Shown here: in pieces, positions 61,780 through 64,000 of the stretch
How the letters are laid out: the number at the start of each line of letters is the position of its first letter
Position numbering within the stretch: the first letter of the stretch is position 1
Source: Bacillus sp. P14.5
GTDB taxonomy: Bacteria > Bacillota > Bacilli > Bacillales > Bacillaceae_B
Direction of reading: 5' to 3'
Length of the DNA stretch: 64,000 bases
Assembly (NCBI RefSeq): GCF_003316765.1
Contig: NZ_NIJF01000095.1
Coordinates: 310,001 to 374,000 of the forward strand
Made by a program: the position numbers and the translations under genes
The notes under the pieces: generated by a model
What the model saw: the letters and a program-made list of their open reading frames with translations, nothing else
Told to the model about the DNA's origin: nothing
Database searches by the model: none

Positions 61780-62580
61780 ATGGAATGGGCTTTAATAATG
61801 GAGTATTTATGGGTTTTGCTGCTGCTAATAGGAATTGAGGGTCTTCTTGCAGCAGACAATGCATTGGTGCTGGCAATAATGGTTAAACACCTGCCTGAGG
61901 AGCAGCGGAAGAAGGCATTGTTTTATGGATTAGCAGGAGCTTTTGTATTCAGATTCGGTTCCCTTTTCGCTATCAGTTTCCTCGTGAATGTGTGGCAGGT
62001 TCAAGCAATTGGGGCTCTTTATCTTCTATTTATTGCTGGTAATCATATTTTCAGGAAGCTTGTCGTTCAGAAACAGAACGACGGAGCATCAGCTAAAAAA
62101 GAAAAGAAGCCTTCAGGGTTTTGGTCAACCGTCTTTAAAGTTGAACTTGCCGACATAGCGTTTGCTGTGGATTCAATTTTGGCAGCGGTAGCCCTTGCTA
62201 TTGTGCTTCCGGATACACCTCTCCCGCAGATAGGGGGCTTAGATGGCGGGAAATTCCTTGTCATCTTTGCAGGAGGGTTAATTGGTTTGATCATAATGAG
62301 ATTTGCAGCTGGATTCTTCGTAAAATTGCTCCACAGGAAACCTGGGCTCGAAATTGCTGCTTTCTTGATTGTTGGATGGGTGGGCGTTAAGTTAACCGTG
62401 TACACCCTGTCACACCCTGCTTTAGGAGTGCTGAGCGAAAGTTTTGCTAAATCACCAGAATGGAAGATTACCTTTTATGCAGTACTGCTTCTCATTGCAG
62501 CGGGAGGATGGTTTCTTTCTAAAGAAAAAGAGCCGGCAGAGAATACAAGCCTGGCAAAAAACATAGAGGTTGAGAGGTAA
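61780..62580 (+). CDS. TerC-family manganese exporter (MeeY/YkoY-like)
   Basis: A 266-residue membrane protein with seven helices. The TerC motifs EGLLAADNALVLAIMV and VELADIAFAVDSILA carry the acidic, membrane-embedded metal ligands. Bacillus subtilis YkoY/YceF export Mn2+ and load secreted metalloenzymes; ykoY is under the same riboswitch class found upstream here. AGGAGGAG precedes the ATG, 23 bases after the Spo0M-like gene. Confidence 0.9.
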   Translation: MEWALIMEYLWVLLLLIGIEGLLAADNALVLAIMVKHLPEEQRKKALFYGLAGAFVFRFGSLFAISFLVNVWQVQAIGALYLLFIAGNHIFRKLVVQKQNDGASAKKEKKPSGFWSTVFKVELADIAFAVDSILAAVALAIVLPDTPLPQIGGLDGGKFLVIFAGGLIGLIIMRFAAGFFVKLLHRKPGLEIAAFLIVGWVGVKLTVYTLSHPALGVLSESFAKSPEWKITFYAVLLLIAAGGWFLSKEKEPAENTSLAKNIEVER

Positions 62581-62663
62581 AGTAAAAGACCGGCAGTTAA
62601 ATTCGTGGTCACTGAAAAAGTCAAATAATAAGTAAAAATGCAATCGTTCACTCCAAAGGTCTT

Positions 62664-62814
62664 GATTTCCGTTACAGGTGTGCGACTCCGCGGGGCGGGC
62701 GGTGAGCCTCCTCGGCTTCGCCTGCGGGGTTACGTTCCAGTGGGTACGTAACCTTGGTCTCACCTGTCCCGCTAGTCCCGCAGGAGGTCGCTCACCTTCC
62801 ACTCCAATCAACGA
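62664..62814 (-). repeat. GC-rich-core repeat, free-standing copy with extra hairpin
   Basis: The palindromic core, with CGCGGGGCGGGCGGTGAGCC at one end and CCCGCTAGTCCCGCAGGAGG at the other, matches the cores inside family B copies 2 and 3 but is present here without the family B ends. A small palindrome GGTTACGT/ACGTAACC (about 62727-62752) is inserted in its loop. Confidence 0.75.
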
Positions 62815-62818
62815 GGAG

Positions 62819-62868
62819 AAAAAAGCCGTCTTTCATTCCTTTAATAGGGTGAAGAGACGGCTTTTACT
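62819..62868. terminator. Hairpin terminator next to the GC-rich repeat
   Basis: AAAAGCCGTCTTTCAT pairs imperfectly with GAAGAGACGGCTTTT; A and T runs at the ends allow action in both directions. Confidence 0.65.
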
Positions 62869-63025
62869 TACTTTATGATTCAAAATAATATTTTTGAAAT
62901 CTGAAGATTTTCAGTGGCTGCCCAAATTCTGCCGGTCTTTTAGTATACTGAAAGCTAAATGCCTACAGATTTACGTAAGTCGATCTTTTTCTCATTGTCT
63001 TTTATTACCAAGATGGCTAATCTGG

Positions 63026-63122
63026 TTCTATCGCCGAAAGTGGTGGTCCTATCTACGAAATGAAATTTCTATCTACGCAGTAGGGCTCCTATCGACTAAA
63101 CTGTCCGTTCTATTAACGAACC
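63026..63122. repeat. Degenerate 20-bp tandem repeat, five units
   Basis: Units of the form TTCTATCTACGAAA plus six variable bases begin at about 63026, 63046, 63066, 63086 and 63107. Non-coding. It lies between the GC-rich repeat and the reductase gene; the rest of 62869-63178 holds nothing else visible. Confidence 0.6.
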
Positions 63123-63178
63123 AGAGTAGTTGACCGGGTGTTCGCTGATTACAATCGTAAGTTAGGTGATTTTGTCTC

Positions 63179-64000
63179 TTACTCGGGATCGCTGACTTTA
63201 ACCAGCTGCTTTCCTAGATTATTCCCTTGGAACAAGCCGAGAAATGCGTCAGGGATATTTTCAAAGCCGTCTGTGATGGTTTCTTCGTAAGAAAGTTTTC
63301 CTTCCGATAACCATTTCCCCAATTGAGAAGCACCTTCTTTAAAGCGGTCTGCATAGTCGTTGACTACATAACCTTTCATAAGGGCACTTGATTTAATGAG
63401 AATGGTCTGGACACGGTTTCCGATATCACCTTCTGTGCTGTTATAAGCTGAAATAGCACCGCAAACCGGGACACGGGCAAATTTATTGAGAAGGCTGAGT
63501 GCGGCATCGCCTATTTCACCGCCGACATTCTCAAAATATACATCGATTCCATTTGGGCAGGCTTCTTTCAATGCTTCCTTGATATTTCCACACGATTTAT
63601 AGTTGATAGCTTTATCGAACCCGAGTTTTTCAGTCAAATAATTAACCTTTTCATCGGAACCTGCAATCCCTACAACATAGGCTCCTTTAATCTTGGCAAT
63701 TTGTCCTGCCGCAGAACCGACTGCCCCCGCAGCCCCGGATATGACTACTGTTTCACCTTCTTTAGGCTGGCCAATATCGGTCAAGCCGAAATAGGCAGTC
63801 AGACCAGTCATTCCAAGGATGCCAAGGTAAGAGGATAACGGGGCTATTGAAGCATCCACTTTTCGAACATCATTTTCGGAAACGACACAGTATTCCTGCC
63901 AAGGGAGCATTCCAATTACATAATCTCCTTCAGAAAATCGGCTTGAAGTGGATTTAACAACCTGTGAAATAACTCCTCCCTCAATTGGTTCTCCCAATTT
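63179..64000 (-). CDS. NADP-dependent oxidoreductase (YfmJ/MDR family), partial
   Basis: At least 274 residues of a zinc-free medium-chain reductase (leukotriene B4 dehydrogenase / CurA / YfmJ group) that reduces activated double bonds with NADPH. The cofactor motif is ISGAAGAVGSAAGQIAKIKG; GLTAYFGL and VYFENVGGEIGDA are family segments. The frame runs off the window at 64000, so about 65 N-terminal residues are missing (family length about 340). The C terminus is complete. Confidence 0.88.
   Translation of the reverse strand, partial: KLGEPIEGGVISQVVKSTSSRFSEGDYVIGMLPWQEYCVVSENDVRKVDASIAPLSSYLGILGMTGLTAYFGLTDIGQPKEGETVVISGAAGAVGSAAGQIAKIKGAYVVGIAGSDEKVNYLTEKLGFDKAINYKSCGNIKEALKEACPNGIDVYFENVGGEIGDAALSLLNKFARVPVCGAISAYNSTEGDIGNRVQTILIKSSALMKGYVVNDYADRFKEGASQLGKWLSEGKLSYEETITDGFENIPDAFLGLFQGNNLGKQLVKVSDPE

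Overview
The window is a stretch of chromosome from a low-GC, Gram-positive, spore-forming-type bacterium of the family Bacillaceae. The evidence is the gene content (GsiB, YrrT/MccA/MccB, VanW, MhqO/MhqD-like pair, L,D-transpeptidase, ECF sigma/anti-sigma pair, RsbR-type STAS proteins, flotillin with a SigW-type promoter, Spo0M-like protein), the strong AGGAGG ribosome binding sites and the frequent TTG/GTG starts. The genus cannot be fixed from sequence alone; nothing looks like plasmid or prophage. No tRNA, rRNA or CRISPR array was found.

Layout. 0-7.5 kb: acetyltransferase, IS1182-type remnant, gsiB, gamma-glutamyltransferase, glutamate dehydrogenase with an unusual N-terminal extension, and a frameshifted membrane gene. 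7.6-11.3 kb: methyl-cycle/cysteine block yrrT, luxS, mccA, mccB. 11.4-25 kb: small membrane proteins, many GNAT acetyltransferases, a VanW operon with an A8 frameshift, an mhq-like detoxification pair, an L,D-transpeptidase and an NhaC antiporter. 25-29.6 kb: repeat-rich intergenic DNA, a purine permease behind a guanine-type riboswitch, and a split YwaF-type gene. 29.7-37.6 kb: NUDIX, ECF sigma with its anti-sigma, a GGDEF-EAL protein, an M3 oligopeptidase and an RsbR paralogue. 38-41.5 kb: repeat arrays, a broken phosphotransferase and an RlmN paralogue. 42-48 kb: racemase; a peroxiredoxin whose peroxidatic cysteine codon is an in-frame TGA followed by a SECIS-like hairpin (the best finding here); then the operon plsY paralogue / acyltransferase-aminotransferase fusion / LTA-synthase-like enzyme. 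48.5-58 kb: LysE exporter, PAS-STAS protein, cold shock protein, flotillin, HD nucleotidase, a DnaN paralogue with a small membrane protein, and a split secreted nuclease. 58-64 kb: oligopeptide-binding lipoprotein, a manganese-riboswitch operon (Fbp-like peptide, half-length Spo0M, TerC exporter), and a truncated zinc-free alcohol-dehydrogenase-type reductase at the window edge.

Two themes cut across the genes. First, intergenic DNA is crowded with small mobile repeats: at least ten copies of a MITE (family A, full copies about 191 bp) with GGCTCTTTTCG-type ends and 8-bp target duplications like ISL3-family elements; three copies of a family B element carrying a covarying hairpin and usually a GC-rich palindromic core; and several short arrays of palindromic units with a period near 50 bp. 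Second, at least six genes are split by single-base frame changes, mostly in homopolymers, which points to sequencing indels or phase-variable/slippage tracts rather than ordinary gene decay.
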